Shown here: positions 41,560 through 50,342 of the stretch, piece by piece
Numbering within the stretch: position 1 is the stretch's first letter
How the letters are laid out: each line of letters starts with the position of its first letter
Source: an uncultured Corynebacterium sp.
GTDB lineage: Bacteria; Actinomycetota; Actinomycetes; Mycobacteriales; Mycobacteriaceae
NCBI RefSeq assembly: GCF_946221935.1
Contig: NZ_CAMIGN010000006.1
Coordinates: forward strand, 59,800 to 123,799
DNA: 64,000 nucleotides
Reading direction: 5' to 3'
Notes under the pieces: model-generated
The model's database searches: none
The model's input: only the letters and a program-made list of their open reading frames with translations
Told to the model about the DNA's origin: nothing
Made by a program: the position numbers and the translations under genes

Positions 41560-42822
41560 CTAATTCTTCCCGCGCAGGCGGTTGATTGCCGCGCGCCCGG
41601 GTCGGATCGAGTTGTCGCCAGTTGCCTTTTCTAGGTCGGCTGAGTCGATCGCGGCATCGATCCCGTCCACCAGGATCGGTGGTACATCGCTGTTGTGTGA
41701 CGCCACCTTCTCCACCACATTCCGCTTCATCAAAGCAAGGGCAACAGGTCCGTAATCACAGTCATGCACACTAGATCCCACTCGGCCGATCGCCCGTCCG
41801 CCAGCGGTGACATCGGCCCCCACTACCGGTAGTCGGTTGGCGGATCCGTCGAGCTGCAGCAGCACCAAAACTCGGGGTGATTTGCCCAGGTTATGAACGC
41901 GGGAAACTGTCTCCTGTCCCCGATAGCAGCCCTTGTTGAGGTGGACAGCGGATTCAGTGGGGCCGGCGGTTGCATTATCTAGCTGTGTAGCACCGCTGAT
42001 GCCTTTGCCGATGAAGGCGGGAATTTCATGGGGGATGGTGCGTTCGTCGGTATCTACGCCCAAGATCGGCAGGCGTGCCTGCATGCGGAACGCATCAAAA
42101 GCCATGCGTCCGGTGGGGTGGAGTGCGCCAGCTGTGAGCTGATCCCAAGTATCGACGAATTGCTCTCGGGAAACCCAGAGGTCCAAGGCCTGAATTTCAC
42201 CGATAGTTTCGGTGCGCCACAGTTGTACCTTCATATCTTCTGGAATGTCGATGTTCAACTGAGCAGGCAGGACAGCGGACGACGCGGCGTCGTGAGCAAA
42301 GATCGAGGAATCAGCGGCTAGGTGCGTACCAAGTACCGTGAGTCGTGCCCACGGAAGGCGCTCGACGGTGACCTGCGACCAAAAGACCATCTTGCGGAGG
42401 TAGTCCTCTAAGGCATCGGCGTGGGTGGCTGGGGTATCGAGGATCAGGGCATCGTCGGTGGCGAGGATGCCGAAAAAGTGCTCGACGTGTCCTTTGACAT
42501 CGAGGATCAGGCCGAAGGCGGCTTGGCCTGGTTCGATGGCATTGACCTTCTGGGAGATTAGATTGTTCAGCCAATCGCGGCGCTCTGCTCCTGAGATGCG
42601 GATGGCCACTCGATCCCAGAAGTCCACGAGGCCAGGCTTTCCATTTCCGACCTGTGACTGCTCGGTCAGGGGATTGCCGTAGTGCCACGCAGTGGCGCCA
42701 TCCGGGGCTGGAGCTTCGGCTCGAGCTTCCTGCGCCTCCGATCCGAGGGTGTCCTCCCTGCCTGATAATGCGCTGGCAGTGGGGACATGGTCGAGGATCG
42801 GGCTGTGAGTCAGATCAAACAC
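41560..42822 (-). CDS. ygfZ: Folate-binding protein YgfZ (GcvT-like)
   Basis: A 420-aa COG0354 protein related to glycine-cleavage T-protein. The family signature NKGCYRGQETVSRV (K-G-C-Y-x-G-Q-E) is near residue 300; its Cys is needed for function in E. coli YgfZ, which assists assembly or repair of certain Fe-S enzymes in a folate-dependent manner. The first ~50 residues form a poorly conserved extension. The GTG start at 42822 has TACGAT 7 nt upstream (leaderless). It is divergent from pabC; the pairing of a folate-binding protein with a folate-precursor enzyme is a sensible context. Confidence 0.9.
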   Translation of the reverse strand: MFDLTHSPILDHVPTASALSGREDTLGSEAQEARAEAPAPDGATAWHYGNPLTEQSQVGNGKPGLVDFWDRVAIRISGAERRDWLNNLISQKVNAIEPGQAAFGLILDVKGHVEHFFGILATDDALILDTPATHADALEDYLRKMVFWSQVTVERLPWARLTVLGTHLAADSSIFAHDAASSAVLPAQLNIDIPEDMKVQLWRTETIGEIQALDLWVSREQFVDTWDQLTAGALHPTGRMAFDAFRMQARLPILGVDTDERTIPHEIPAFIGKGISGATQLDNATAGPTESAVHLNKGCYRGQETVSRVHNLGKSPRVLVLLQLDGSANRLPVVGADVTAGGRAIGRVGSSVHDCDYGPVALALMKRNVVEKVASHNSDVPPILVDGIDAAIDSADLEKATGDNSIRPGRAAINRLRGKN

Positions 42823-42829
42823 GCCACCT

Positions 42830-42835
42830 ATCGTA
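42830..42835 (-). promoter_or_regulatory. -10 hexamer of leaderless ygfZ
   Basis: Minus-strand TACGAT, 7 nt, GTG 42822. Confidence 0.5.
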
Positions 42836-42896
42836 GGACGGGGTGGGGCGAGCTGGCCAGTAGCAGGTACTGCAAGGGCCGTTAAACAGCTGGGAT

Positions 42897-42902
42897 TAGG
42901 AT
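42897..42902 (+). promoter_or_regulatory. -10 hexamer of leaderless pabC
   Basis: TAGGAT, 7 nt, ATG 42910. The divergent ygfZ -10 is 61 bp away, so the two RNA polymerase sites are side by side. Confidence 0.5.
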
Positions 42903-42909
42903 TAAAGAC

Positions 42910-43848
42910 ATGAGCAATCGGGAAGCAGAGTTCGTGGTCGTTGACGTTCTGGGAACCAATGGCGGCGTAGACACGGAGGCGGAAGCTGAAGCCGCAGATC
43001 CGCAGGTTCGGGACGTAACCGTGCCGATGATCTACGCCGACGATCTAGCAGCTGTGCGCGGAGACGGAGTGTTTGAGACCTTCATGCTTCGCGATAGCCA
43101 CGTGCGCAACCGGGAGCGCCATGCTATTCGCTTCCAACACAGCGCAGCGATGCTCGATTTGCCCGAACCGGAACTCGATCGCTGGTTCCGCGCTACTGAC
43201 TTAGCCGTGGCGAGCTTTGAAGAGAAAAACGGCCCCGGACAAGAGGCCGCGCTGCGCTGGGTTTATTCGCGGGGGCGGGAGTCCACGGGTCGACCGACCG
43301 GATGGGTAACCGTCGCGCCTGTCAGTGAACAGGTACTGCACGACCGGAAGCGTGGCGTGCGAGTAATGACCGCTGAGAGGGGCTTTAGAATCGATCTTTC
43401 CGAGCGTTCGCCGTGGGCGCTTATCGGCGCTAAGACGCTTTCCTATGCGGCGAACATGGCGGCATTGCGCAGTGCAAAGACCCGTGGAGTGGATGACGTA
43501 ATTTTTCTCTCCGACGAAGGACTGGTGCAGGAGGGCCCAACGTCCACTGTCGTTGTCGCAGAAGTAGATTCGGCGACGGGGGAGAGGCGACTCGTCACTC
43601 CTCCGACCCATGTCGGAATTCTCAAAGGCACGTCGCAGGCCGCGCTGTTTAAGCTGGCCGAGCAGCGGGGATGGAAAACCGAGGAACGAGTCCTGCGGGT
43701 TGAGGATCTGCTGAATGCTATCGGAGTGTGGCTTGTCTCTTCCGTGCGTGTCCAGGCCCGAGTAATCCAATTGGATGGGGTAAGCCTGCCACGGCCGGAG
43801 GTTGCCGATGAAGTAGAGGCGATGGCCTGGGAGGCTGTAACTAGCTAG
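42910..43848 (+). CDS. pabC: Class-IV aminotransferase / aminodeoxychorismate lyase
   Basis: A 312-aa PLP enzyme of fold type IV. Features: RGDGVFETFMLRD near residue 50, the PLP Lys in GAKTLSYAANMAALR near 178, the acidic strand DDVIFLSDEGLVQEGPTSTVVV, and LKGTSQAAL near 240. Aminodeoxychorismate lyase makes 4-aminobenzoate for folate; related branched-chain or D-amino-acid transaminases share these motifs, so the assignment rests on overall pattern and on the neighbouring ygfZ. It is convergent with the nitrobindin-like gene, only 6 bp apart. Confidence 0.82.
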   Translation: MSNREAEFVVVDVLGTNGGVDTEAEAEAADPQVRDVTVPMIYADDLAAVRGDGVFETFMLRDSHVRNRERHAIRFQHSAAMLDLPEPELDRWFRATDLAVASFEEKNGPGQEAALRWVYSRGRESTGRPTGWVTVAPVSEQVLHDRKRGVRVMTAERGFRIDLSERSPWALIGAKTLSYAANMAALRSAKTRGVDDVIFLSDEGLVQEGPTSTVVVAEVDSATGERRLVTPPTHVGILKGTSQAALFKLAEQRGWKTEERVLRVEDLLNAIGVWLVSSVRVQARVIQLDGVSLPRPEVADEVEAMAWEAVTS

Positions 43849-43854
43849 TACCGG

Positions 43855-44496
43855 CTAGCCCACCACACGGGAAAGCTGAGCGGACTGCCAGGGAACCATC
43901 TCGCCGTCGATAAGGCGCTCGTCGACCCAGCCGAGATCGTTGTTCGGCATCAGACCATAAAGGCGCTTGCCGGGACCAAGATTGGTCGGGCCGGTCGCCG
44001 TCGCCATCGTCGACGCACTTTCCAGCTGCCAGGCGCGCTCATTCAGCGGACTGCCATAAAGGATCTCCACCATTCCGTCGGAGTGGGTGATGATCATCTC
44101 GATTTCATCATCATCGTTGATGCGCAGGAAGCCTGACTCGCGACGGCCCGGGGTCTCGGTCGGCTTTCCGTCGTCATCCATCCGCCAGGAACGGGAATCA
44201 TAGCTGATGCGGTTTTCACCGTCGTGGGCGAAGACGACCTGCTGGCCGAAAGTGAATTCGTCCTCGCCGGGAGGTGCAGCCTGACCCTGACCACGCCACA
44301 CACCGATAAGTGGCAGCAGTGCCAGTAGGCCGTCGTGTAGGTTTGGCCCCTTGCGCAGGTTGGCTGTGTCATCGGGGATGGGCAGATCGCCGAACTCCGG
44401 CAAGTTCTTGTCACTGGTGGACTTGGATTGTTCGGCGGCCAGGTTAACCGCGTCGTTCGCGTTGACCTTAAACTTCTTGTTTTCTTCTTCAGCCAT
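43855..44496 (-). CDS. Nitrobindin-like FABP-family protein lacking the heme-ligand His
   Basis: A 213-aa protein with a 10-stranded beta-barrel of the nitrobindin family from about residue 50. The GxWxGxG motif is present (GVWRGQGQA), as are FGQQVVFAHDGENRISYDSRSW and the RRESGFLRI strand. Nitrobindins bind ferric heme through a His near the C-terminus (usually in a PLxxHL-type segment); here the equivalent stretch reads VPWQSAQLSRV and has no His. It is therefore likely not a classical heme protein and its ligand is unknown. Start ATG 44496; TAGGCT is 7 nt upstream. It is followed upstream by the DUF2993 gene. Confidence 0.85.
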   Translation of the reverse strand: MAEEENKKFKVNANDAVNLAAEQSKSTSDKNLPEFGDLPIPDDTANLRKGPNLHDGLLALLPLIGVWRGQGQAAPPGEDEFTFGQQVVFAHDGENRISYDSRSWRMDDDGKPTETPGRRESGFLRINDDDEIEMIITHSDGMVEILYGSPLNERAWQLESASTMATATGPTNLGPGKRLYGLMPNNDLGWVDERLIDGEMVPWQSAQLSRVVG

Positions 44497-44503
44497 ACCT
44501 GTA

Positions 44504-44509
44504 AGCCTA
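44504..44509 (-). promoter_or_regulatory. -10 hexamer of leaderless nitrobindin-like gene
   Basis: Minus-strand TAGGCT, 7 nt, ATG 44496. It overlaps the stop region of the upstream DUF2993 gene. Confidence 0.45.
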
Positions 44510-45385
44510 TAGGCTGGGACGCTCCTCTTCACTGAGGGGTCGGGATCGCGGAGCCAGATCGGAGAGGCTGATTTTCGTGTAGACCTTTGAGGTCTCTACA
44601 AACAGGGATCCGCCGGAGACATAAATACGTTCAGGGTCGCCCCGCATAGGGAGGTTTTTGCCGGGGATGCTCAGGCTAAAAGCGTTGTTGATTCGATCCG
44701 CAATGCTGTCATCGAGTTTGTCTTCGTCGTTGACGTCTTTGGCTTTGATATCGAGCCCGTCGGGTGCAGAGAGAATCCTGATAGGCGTGATTTTCATGGT
44801 GCCTGCGACGATGCGCAGTTTCACTTCCACCTTGGCGGGCTTGGCAAACCCTTTGGGCTTGCCCTCGAAAATGGCCTCGGTCTCCCAACCGCCGCGCGGT
44901 GAAATATCGTCCAGGTTCTGGATCTGCAGGGCATCAATATCCATGCGATTGCCCAGCAATACGCCGTCAAGTTGTAGTCGGGTAAACACCTTGCGCGCTG
45001 GGGCGTTTTCAATCGTGCCGTTAAATACGTCTTCGGCGGAGACCGTGACGTATTGCGCCGAGGTATGCACGCTCATTAACCCGAATCCCGGCACGTCGAC
45101 GTCATTGGCTGCTACCGTCACGGCCTGCAGTTCGTGGCTCAGTGCCGAGGCGGTATAGGGGAAGCCGGCTACCTGCACCTTTGGGGGATTTGCCAAATTG
45201 GAATCGGCGTAGAGTGCTTCGGAGATTTTGTGCTCCGCCCGGGCTGCGATCACGTTGTCTACGACTGCTGCCACTAAAAGCAGCAGTACGAGGGCGACTG
45301 CACCGCGGAATGCGATCTTCTTCACCTTGCCGGTCACCCCCTTCTGGGCTCCATCCAAATACTTATCTAATAGCGTGGCGATCAA
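44507..45385 (-). CDS. LmeA-like DUF2993 membrane-anchored lipid-binding protein
   Basis: A 292-aa protein with a short cytoplasmic start, one membrane helix (about residues 28-50) and an extracytoplasmic DUF2993 domain. In mycobacteria the family member LmeA binds phosphoinositides and supports lipomannan elongation. The domain strands NPPKVQVAGFPYTASAL and DVDVPGFGLMSVHTSAQ are recognisable. The start is uncertain: TTG 45385 gives the longest form, while GTG 45325 has a better-spaced AAGGGG ribosome site and keeps the helix. It is divergent from mshD; both proteins relate to inositol-based molecules (phosphoinositide, mycothiol), which may be coincidence. Confidence 0.78.
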   Translation of the reverse strand: MIATLLDKYLDGAQKGVTGKVKKIAFRGAVALVLLLLVAAVVDNVIAARAEHKISEALYADSNLANPPKVQVAGFPYTASALSHELQAVTVAANDVDVPGFGLMSVHTSAQYVTVSAEDVFNGTIENAPARKVFTRLQLDGVLLGNRMDIDALQIQNLDDISPRGGWETEAIFEGKPKGFAKPAKVEVKLRIVAGTMKITPIRILSAPDGLDIKAKDVNDEDKLDDSIADRINNAFSLSIPGKNLPMRGDPERIYVSGGSLFVETSKVYTKISLSDLAPRSRPLSEEERPSL

Positions 45386-45530
45386 TTGCGCGTTTGGTTC
45401 TCTCCAAGGTTACAAGGTGCCCCGGTGGCTTTTTATTGACGCCACGCTTCAGCCATCTCAATCTCAACCTAGGTGTAAGAATGCTGTCAATCAGCCCCAT
45501 ACATGCCGAATTTGGGGGACAATTGGCCAC

Positions 45531-46595
45531 ATGGCTATTACCTACAACACATTTGAAGACCTGTGGGAGCACTCCGAGGTGCTGGAGGGGGTCCACGAGG
45601 TGTTGCGTGAAGTTGCTGAGGCTGATGGCGTCGCCGCGATCAGCGAGGCTTTCGTCCGCGGTATGAACGAGGATTTTGGCCACAAGCACGTCATCGCCGT
45701 GAGCGATGAGTACGGCGCAGAAGACGCTGCTAAGGAACGTGTGGTCGGCGTGCTGGCGATGGACCCGGATTTGGTGATTGAGCTGGCAGTTGCTCCAGAA
45801 GTGCGACATCGAGGGGTGGGTATCGCCTTGTTTGAAGCGCTGCGCGATCAGCTGGGAGTGAGCGGCGCGATCGATGTATGGGCGCATGGAGATTCCGCTG
45901 GTGCACAGCGTTTCGTTGAGTCGTTAAACGCCCGTCGTACTCGTGAACTACTGAAGATGTCTTTGGAATGCCTGCCGGCGACCAAGGCTGCCAAAACGCT
46001 TGAAGCTGAGAGCGCGAAGGCGGAGGAACTCTGTGAAGAACACGGCATTGAAGTGTTGTCCTACAACGAATCGGTTGCTCGGTTTGACGCAGACGCAGTG
46101 GATGCTGAGTGGGTTCGGGTAAATAATGAGGCGTTTGCATGGCATCCAGAGCAGGGCGGATGGGACGTCGAACGTCTGCGGGCTGCTCGCGACACTAACT
46201 GGTTCGATCCGGATGGCGTGATTTTGCTCTGGGTTCGGAATCAGAAGTCGGCTGTCGAACGAGTGGGAATTCCCTGTCCCGCAGAAAGCGCAGTGGAGGA
46301 CGCTAATGTCTACCGGCTGGTGGGTTTCCATTGGACGAAGATCCCGATGGAGGAAAAGGAAAAAGAGTCCGGTCAACGAGTAGGCGAGGTTTATGTTGTA
46401 TGTCTTGCGGATGATGCACGGGGTAAGGGGCTGGGACAAGCCGTTACCCTATTGGGAATGAAGCTGCTCGTGGAAAACGGTTGTGGCCACATCGAGTTGT
46501 ACGTGGAAGGAGACAATGCTCCTGCTGTTTCCACCTACAAATGCCTCGGATTTGAGGTGGTACACACCGACGTAGTCTACCGCGGATGTTTGTAA
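45531..46595 (+). CDS. mshD: Mycothiol synthase
   Basis: Final step of mycothiol synthesis: acetyl transfer from acetyl-CoA to Cys-GlcN-inositol. A 354-aa tandem GNAT protein: a first degenerate domain (LVIELAVAPEVRHRGVGIALFEAL at about 80-103) and an active second domain with VVCLADDARGKGLGQAVTLLGMKLL near 285 and YVEGDNAPAVSTYKCLGFEV near the end. Both acetyl-CoA loops are visible. ATG 45531 was chosen because it opens directly into the first domain; reading further upstream would overlap the divergent gene. It lies directly before the pst cluster, as in C. glutamicum. Confidence 0.92.
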   Translation: MAITYNTFEDLWEHSEVLEGVHEVLREVAEADGVAAISEAFVRGMNEDFGHKHVIAVSDEYGAEDAAKERVVGVLAMDPDLVIELAVAPEVRHRGVGIALFEALRDQLGVSGAIDVWAHGDSAGAQRFVESLNARRTRELLKMSLECLPATKAAKTLEAESAKAEELCEEHGIEVLSYNESVARFDADAVDAEWVRVNNEAFAWHPEQGGWDVERLRAARDTNWFDPDGVILLWVRNQKSAVERVGIPCPAESAVEDANVYRLVGFHWTKIPMEEKEKESGQRVGEVYVVCLADDARGKGLGQAVTLLGMKLLVENGCGHIELYVEGDNAPAVSTYKCLGFEVVHTDVVYRGCL

Positions 46596-46956
46596 TAGCG
46601 ACTAGATAATAGGTAAATAAAACCTTAACAAAACATATGGGTGGCGTAGTTTTGGCGTGGGCGGGGAGGCTTGCCTAGTCGTAAATTTGGTTAAATCTAA
46701 GTTAATTTGTGTCACTTTCTGTCACAAGGGGGTAGCTTTTAGGTGTGATTTCCAAGGGGTGCTGGCGCCAAAATGTCACCCAAGAACACGCGCTATCCTG
46801 CGCCGATAGTAGAGTTCACTGTTTGTTAACCTACAGCACTCTTTAATTCAATAAGCGCCGATTAGATTTTCTGGTGACGCATGAACGGCCTCTGCATCTG
46901 CGGGCTGTTCTTGTATGACACTTTCTCTAGTTCTGACATTTTCGGAGGAAAACCTC
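46596..46956. other. Intergenic region before pstS
   Basis: A 361-bp AT-rich gap with no gene. It holds the pst promoter region, including a direct repeat described separately (46708-46727), GTTAA motifs just upstream of it, and a G-rich block (46728-46760). The first ~80 bp after mshD are AT-rich without a clear terminator. Confidence 0.6.
46708..46727 (+). promoter_or_regulatory. Direct repeat, probable PhoR box of pstS
   Basis: TGTGTCACTT followed immediately by TCTGTCACAA: two 10-bp units identical at 7 positions, both containing TGTCAC. Tandem half-sites one helical turn apart are the binding pattern of OmpR-type regulators such as PhoP/PhoR, and pstS is the best known phosphate-starvation target. 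Confidence 0.5.
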
Positions 46957-48054
46957 GTGAAGTTCACCATGAAGCGCACCAGCGCTGCAGCTGCAACCAT
47001 TATTGCTGGCTCCCTGATCCTGACCGGCTGCTCCAACGCTGACAACAACGAAAAGAGCAAAAGCGAAAGCACCCGCGAGATGGAGGAGGCCTCCGGCGAA
47101 CTGCGCGGTGAGGGCGCTTCTTCTCAGGACAACGCTGTCCAGAACATCTTCGGCCCGGCTTTCTCTGAGACCGGCGCTACCCTGGCTTACACCGCTTCCG
47201 GTTCCGGTGACGGTCAGAAGAAGTTCATCGCTGGCCAGGTCGACTTCGCTGGCTCCGACTCCGCTCTGAAGGACGACCAGATTGCAGACGCTAAGAAGCG
47301 CTGCAAGGGTAACGACGCTTGGCACCTGCCGATGGTTATCGGCCCGGTTGCCATCGCCTACCACCTGGAGGGTGTAGACACCCTGAACCTGTCCACCAAG
47401 ACCATCGCCAAGATCTTCAAGGGCGAGATCAAGAAGTGGGACGACGAGGCCATCAAGGCTGAGAACGAGGGCGTTGAGCTGCCTTCCGATCCGATCCAGG
47501 TTGTTTACCGCTCCGACGAGTCCGGTACCTCTGACAACTTCCAGAAGTTCCTGTCCGCTTCCTCTGGCGAGTGGGATTCCGAGGGCAAGCAGTTCCCGAC
47601 CAAGGTTGGTACCGGTGCTCCGAAGTCCAAGGGTGTCGCTGACCAGGTTGCTCAGACCAACGGTGCAATCACCTACGTGGAGGCTGGCTACGCTGAGGAG
47701 AACGACAAGATTGGCGTCGCCAACGTTGACTTCGGTGCTGGCCCGGTTGAGCTGAACAAGGAGAACGTCAACAAGGCGCTGTCCGAGGCTAAGTTCAAGG
47801 GCGAGGGCAACGACCTGGTTGTTGACTCCAAGGCTCTGTACTCCATGAAGAATGAGGGCGAGTACCCGCTGGTTCTGACCACCTACGAGATCGTCTGCTC
47901 CGCTGGCTACGACGAAAACACCGCCAAGCTGGTCAAGAACTTCATGTACACCATCCTGGACAACCAGAATGATGACCTGGCTGACCAGGGTTACATCCCG
48001 CTGGACGGCGAGTTCAAGTCCAAGCTGGAAAAGGCTGTTGAGGCTCTGAAGTAG
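46957..48054 (+). CDS. pstS: Phosphate ABC transporter substrate-binding lipoprotein
   Basis: High-affinity phosphate receptor (365 aa) anchored outside the membrane: signal peptide with lipobox LILTGCSN. The mature protein has the PstS phosphate-binding pieces ASGSGDGQKKFIAGQVDFAGSDSAL and VYRSDESGTSDNFQKFL. GTG 46957 is fixed by GGAGGAA 6 nt upstream; ATG 46969 is possible. Codon use is extremely biased (GCT, GGT, CTG, AAG, GAC dominate), as expected of a very abundant protein. First gene of pstSCAB, likely induced by PhoR~P under phosphate limitation. Confidence 0.96.
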   Translation: MKFTMKRTSAAAATIIAGSLILTGCSNADNNEKSKSESTREMEEASGELRGEGASSQDNAVQNIFGPAFSETGATLAYTASGSGDGQKKFIAGQVDFAGSDSALKDDQIADAKKRCKGNDAWHLPMVIGPVAIAYHLEGVDTLNLSTKTIAKIFKGEIKKWDDEAIKAENEGVELPSDPIQVVYRSDESGTSDNFQKFLSASSGEWDSEGKQFPTKVGTGAPKSKGVADQVAQTNGAITYVEAGYAEENDKIGVANVDFGAGPVELNKENVNKALSEAKFKGEGNDLVVDSKALYSMKNEGEYPLVLTTYEIVCSAGYDENTAKLVKNFMYTILDNQNDDLADQGYIPLDGEFKSKLEKAVEALK

Positions 48055-48113
48055 TCGCTTGTTCCTCAGCTAGCTTTTCTTTGAAGAGCTATCGCTGCAG
48101 GCCACGTTGCACT

Positions 48114-48146
48114 GTAACCCCCGCTCGTTTTGCGACCGGGGGTTAC
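48114..48146 (+). terminator. Hairpin between pstS and pstC (partial terminator or mRNA stabiliser)
   Basis: GTAACCCCCG pairs with CGGGGGTTAC (10 bp, 13-nt loop). No T-run follows, so read-through into pstC is expected; the hairpin can protect the 3' end of pstS mRNA and give an excess of receptor over the membrane subunits. Confidence 0.6.
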
Positions 48147-48228
48147 GGTCTGAATGCGGTGGCTGTAGTGACGAGAAACACTTCTTGCATTCATTCTTGT
48201 TTTAAATAACGACCTTTAAGGATCCCTC

Positions 48229-49290
48229 ATGGCAAACGCCAATAAGGTTGAGGTCGCCAAGTCCACTGCGGCGAAGGGCGACACCGCTCAGCCGCAGAAA
48301 GACACCCAGCTGGTGGACAATAGTCAGCGCTCCGGCGGTGGCCACGTCAAGCGCCCTGGTGATGTCATCTTCGAAACTCTGGCAAAGACCTCTTCTATCC
48401 TGATCACCGTAATTATCGGACTGATCGGCCTGTTCCTGATCATGCAGGCAGTTCCCGCGTTGAACCGCTTGCGCGACGGTATTCTCAGCTTCTTTACCTA
48501 CGGTGAACGTTGGAATACTGACTACGTCAACAACGACGGTGGCTGGATGCAGTTCGGTATTCCGAACCTGTTCTTCACCACGGTTCTAGTTTCCCTCGTT
48601 GCCCTGATCCTGGCTATGCCGGTTGCTCTGGGTATTGCTGTCTTCCTTTCCAACTACTGCCCGAAGAAGCTGGTCAAGCCCTTGGGCTTCATGATCGACC
48701 TGCTGGCCGCAGTGCCGTCCATCGTGTTCGGTATCTGGGGTGCCTACGTGCTCGGACCAGTGCTGGGCGACTTCTTCGAGTGGCTGTCCGGTTGGGCAGG
48801 CGGGTTCTTCCTCTTCAACTACCAGCAGGGAAGCTCCCCGCCATTCTCCACCTCCCGAAACATCTTCACTGGTGGCATCGTTCTGGCAATCATGATTCTG
48901 CCTGTGATCGCTGCTACTACCCGTGAGGTTTTCGTCCAGACCCCGAAGGGACAGATTGAGTCTGCCCTGGCTCTGGGTGCAACGCGGTGGGAAGTTGTTC
49001 GCATGACCGTGCTTCCCTTTGGTTTGTCCGGCTACATCTCCGGTGCAATGCTGGGCCTGGGTCGCGCGCTGGGTGAAACCATGGCGCTGTACATGGTTAT
49101 CGCTAGTGCTCCGGACTTCCGTGGCTCGCTGATGGACGGTGGTACTACCTTTGCGACCGCCATCGCCGCTGCCGCACCGGAGTTCGACGACGAACTGAAG
49201 GCGGGCGCCTACATTTCTGCCGGCCTCGTGCTATTCCTGTTGACCTTCCTGGTTAACGCCGCCGCCCGCGCCGTTGTGGCGAAGAAGTAG
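48229..49290 (+). CDS. pstC: Phosphate ABC transporter permease PstC
   Basis: Membrane subunit (353 aa) with a hydrophilic N-terminus of about 60 residues and six helices. Family marks: VPSIVFGIWGAYVLGP near 160, and the EAA-like loop TPKGQIESALALGATRWEVVRMTVLPFGLSGYISG, which contacts PstB. It forms the channel with PstA. GGAT-type ribosome signal before ATG 48229. Confidence 0.95.
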   Translation: MANANKVEVAKSTAAKGDTAQPQKDTQLVDNSQRSGGGHVKRPGDVIFETLAKTSSILITVIIGLIGLFLIMQAVPALNRLRDGILSFFTYGERWNTDYVNNDGGWMQFGIPNLFFTTVLVSLVALILAMPVALGIAVFLSNYCPKKLVKPLGFMIDLLAAVPSIVFGIWGAYVLGPVLGDFFEWLSGWAGGFFLFNYQQGSSPPFSTSRNIFTGGIVLAIMILPVIAATTREVFVQTPKGQIESALALGATRWEVVRMTVLPFGLSGYISGAMLGLGRALGETMALYMVIASAPDFRGSLMDGGTTFATAIAAAAPEFDDELKAGAYISAGLVLFLLTFLVNAAARAVVAKK

Positions 49291-49302
49291 GAGACGAGAA
49301 CA

Positions 49303-50223
49303 ATGACTGATGCAGTAGCTGTAGAAAAGAAGAAGTCCTCTTCGTCCTCCGACCTGTTCACTCAGATCTCTGGTAAGCGCAAGGCTGCCGACAAGGCTGC
49401 CACCATCATCATCTACTTTGCAATGACCCTGGCCCTGCTGCCTCTGGTGTGGGTGCTGTTCAAGGTTGTCAGCGAAGGCCTGCCGGCAATTTTGAATCCT
49501 GACTGGTGGATGTACGACATGGTCGGCCAACCCCGTAACAAGGCCGGCGGCGGCGCTATTCACGCAATCATCGGTACCCTGACCCAGGTTCTGGTTACTT
49601 CCGCATTGTCCATCCCGATCGGTGTGTTCACCGCCATCTACTTGGTGGAGTACTCCCGCGGTAATTTCCTCGGCAGGATCACAACCTTCATGGTCGACAT
49701 CCTGACCGGTGTCCCGTCCATCGTTGCTGCCCTGTTCGTGTACGCAATGTGGATCACCATGTTTGGCTTCGAGCGCTCCGGTTTCGCCGTTTCCCTTGCT
49801 TTGGTGCTGTTGATGGTTCCGATCATCGTGCGCAACGCAGAAGAGATGCTGCGCGTTGTTCCAATGGACCTGCGTGAGGCTTCTTATGCACTGGGCGTGC
49901 CGAAGTGGAAGACCATCGTCAAAATCGTGCTCCCGACGGCTCTATCCGGCATTGTCACCGGCATCATGCTGGCTGTTGCCCGTGTGATGGGCGAGTCCGC
50001 ACCGGTGCTGATCCTGGTTGGTTCCACCACCAAGATCAACTGGAACCCGTTCGAAGGTGGCCAGCAGTCCCTGCCGCTGTACATGGTTGACCTCTATGGC
50101 GCCGGAAGTAACGAGGTCGTGTTGGAGCGCCTGTGGGGCTGCGCACTGACCCTGGTGCTCCTGGTCGCCGTTCTGATGATTGGCGCCCGTCTGATTTCGA
50201 AGCGCTACTCGGTCAAGGTCTAA
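49303..50223 (+). CDS. pstA: Phosphate ABC transporter permease PstA
   Basis: Second membrane subunit (306 aa), six helices, with LTGVPSIVAALFVYAMW and the docking loop VPMDLREASYALGVPKWKTIVKIVLPTALSGIVTG. It starts 12 bp after pstC, with GGAG in between. The Lys/Ser-rich N-terminus is cytoplasmic. Confidence 0.95.
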   Translation: MTDAVAVEKKKSSSSSDLFTQISGKRKAADKAATIIIYFAMTLALLPLVWVLFKVVSEGLPAILNPDWWMYDMVGQPRNKAGGGAIHAIIGTLTQVLVTSALSIPIGVFTAIYLVEYSRGNFLGRITTFMVDILTGVPSIVAALFVYAMWITMFGFERSGFAVSLALVLLMVPIIVRNAEEMLRVVPMDLREASYALGVPKWKTIVKIVLPTALSGIVTGIMLAVARVMGESAPVLILVGSTTKINWNPFEGGQQSLPLYMVDLYGAGSNEVVLERLWGCALTLVLLVAVLMIGARLISKRYSVKV

Positions 50224-50342
50224 GGCGACCAAGAGCCTTAGTCCTGCCGGGACTAGAACAAAACAAAGCCTTTCCAATTGCACAAACCGACCACTCCATA
50301 CATAGAGGGTGGCCAACCCTAGGACCCTAGGAGAACAACACA

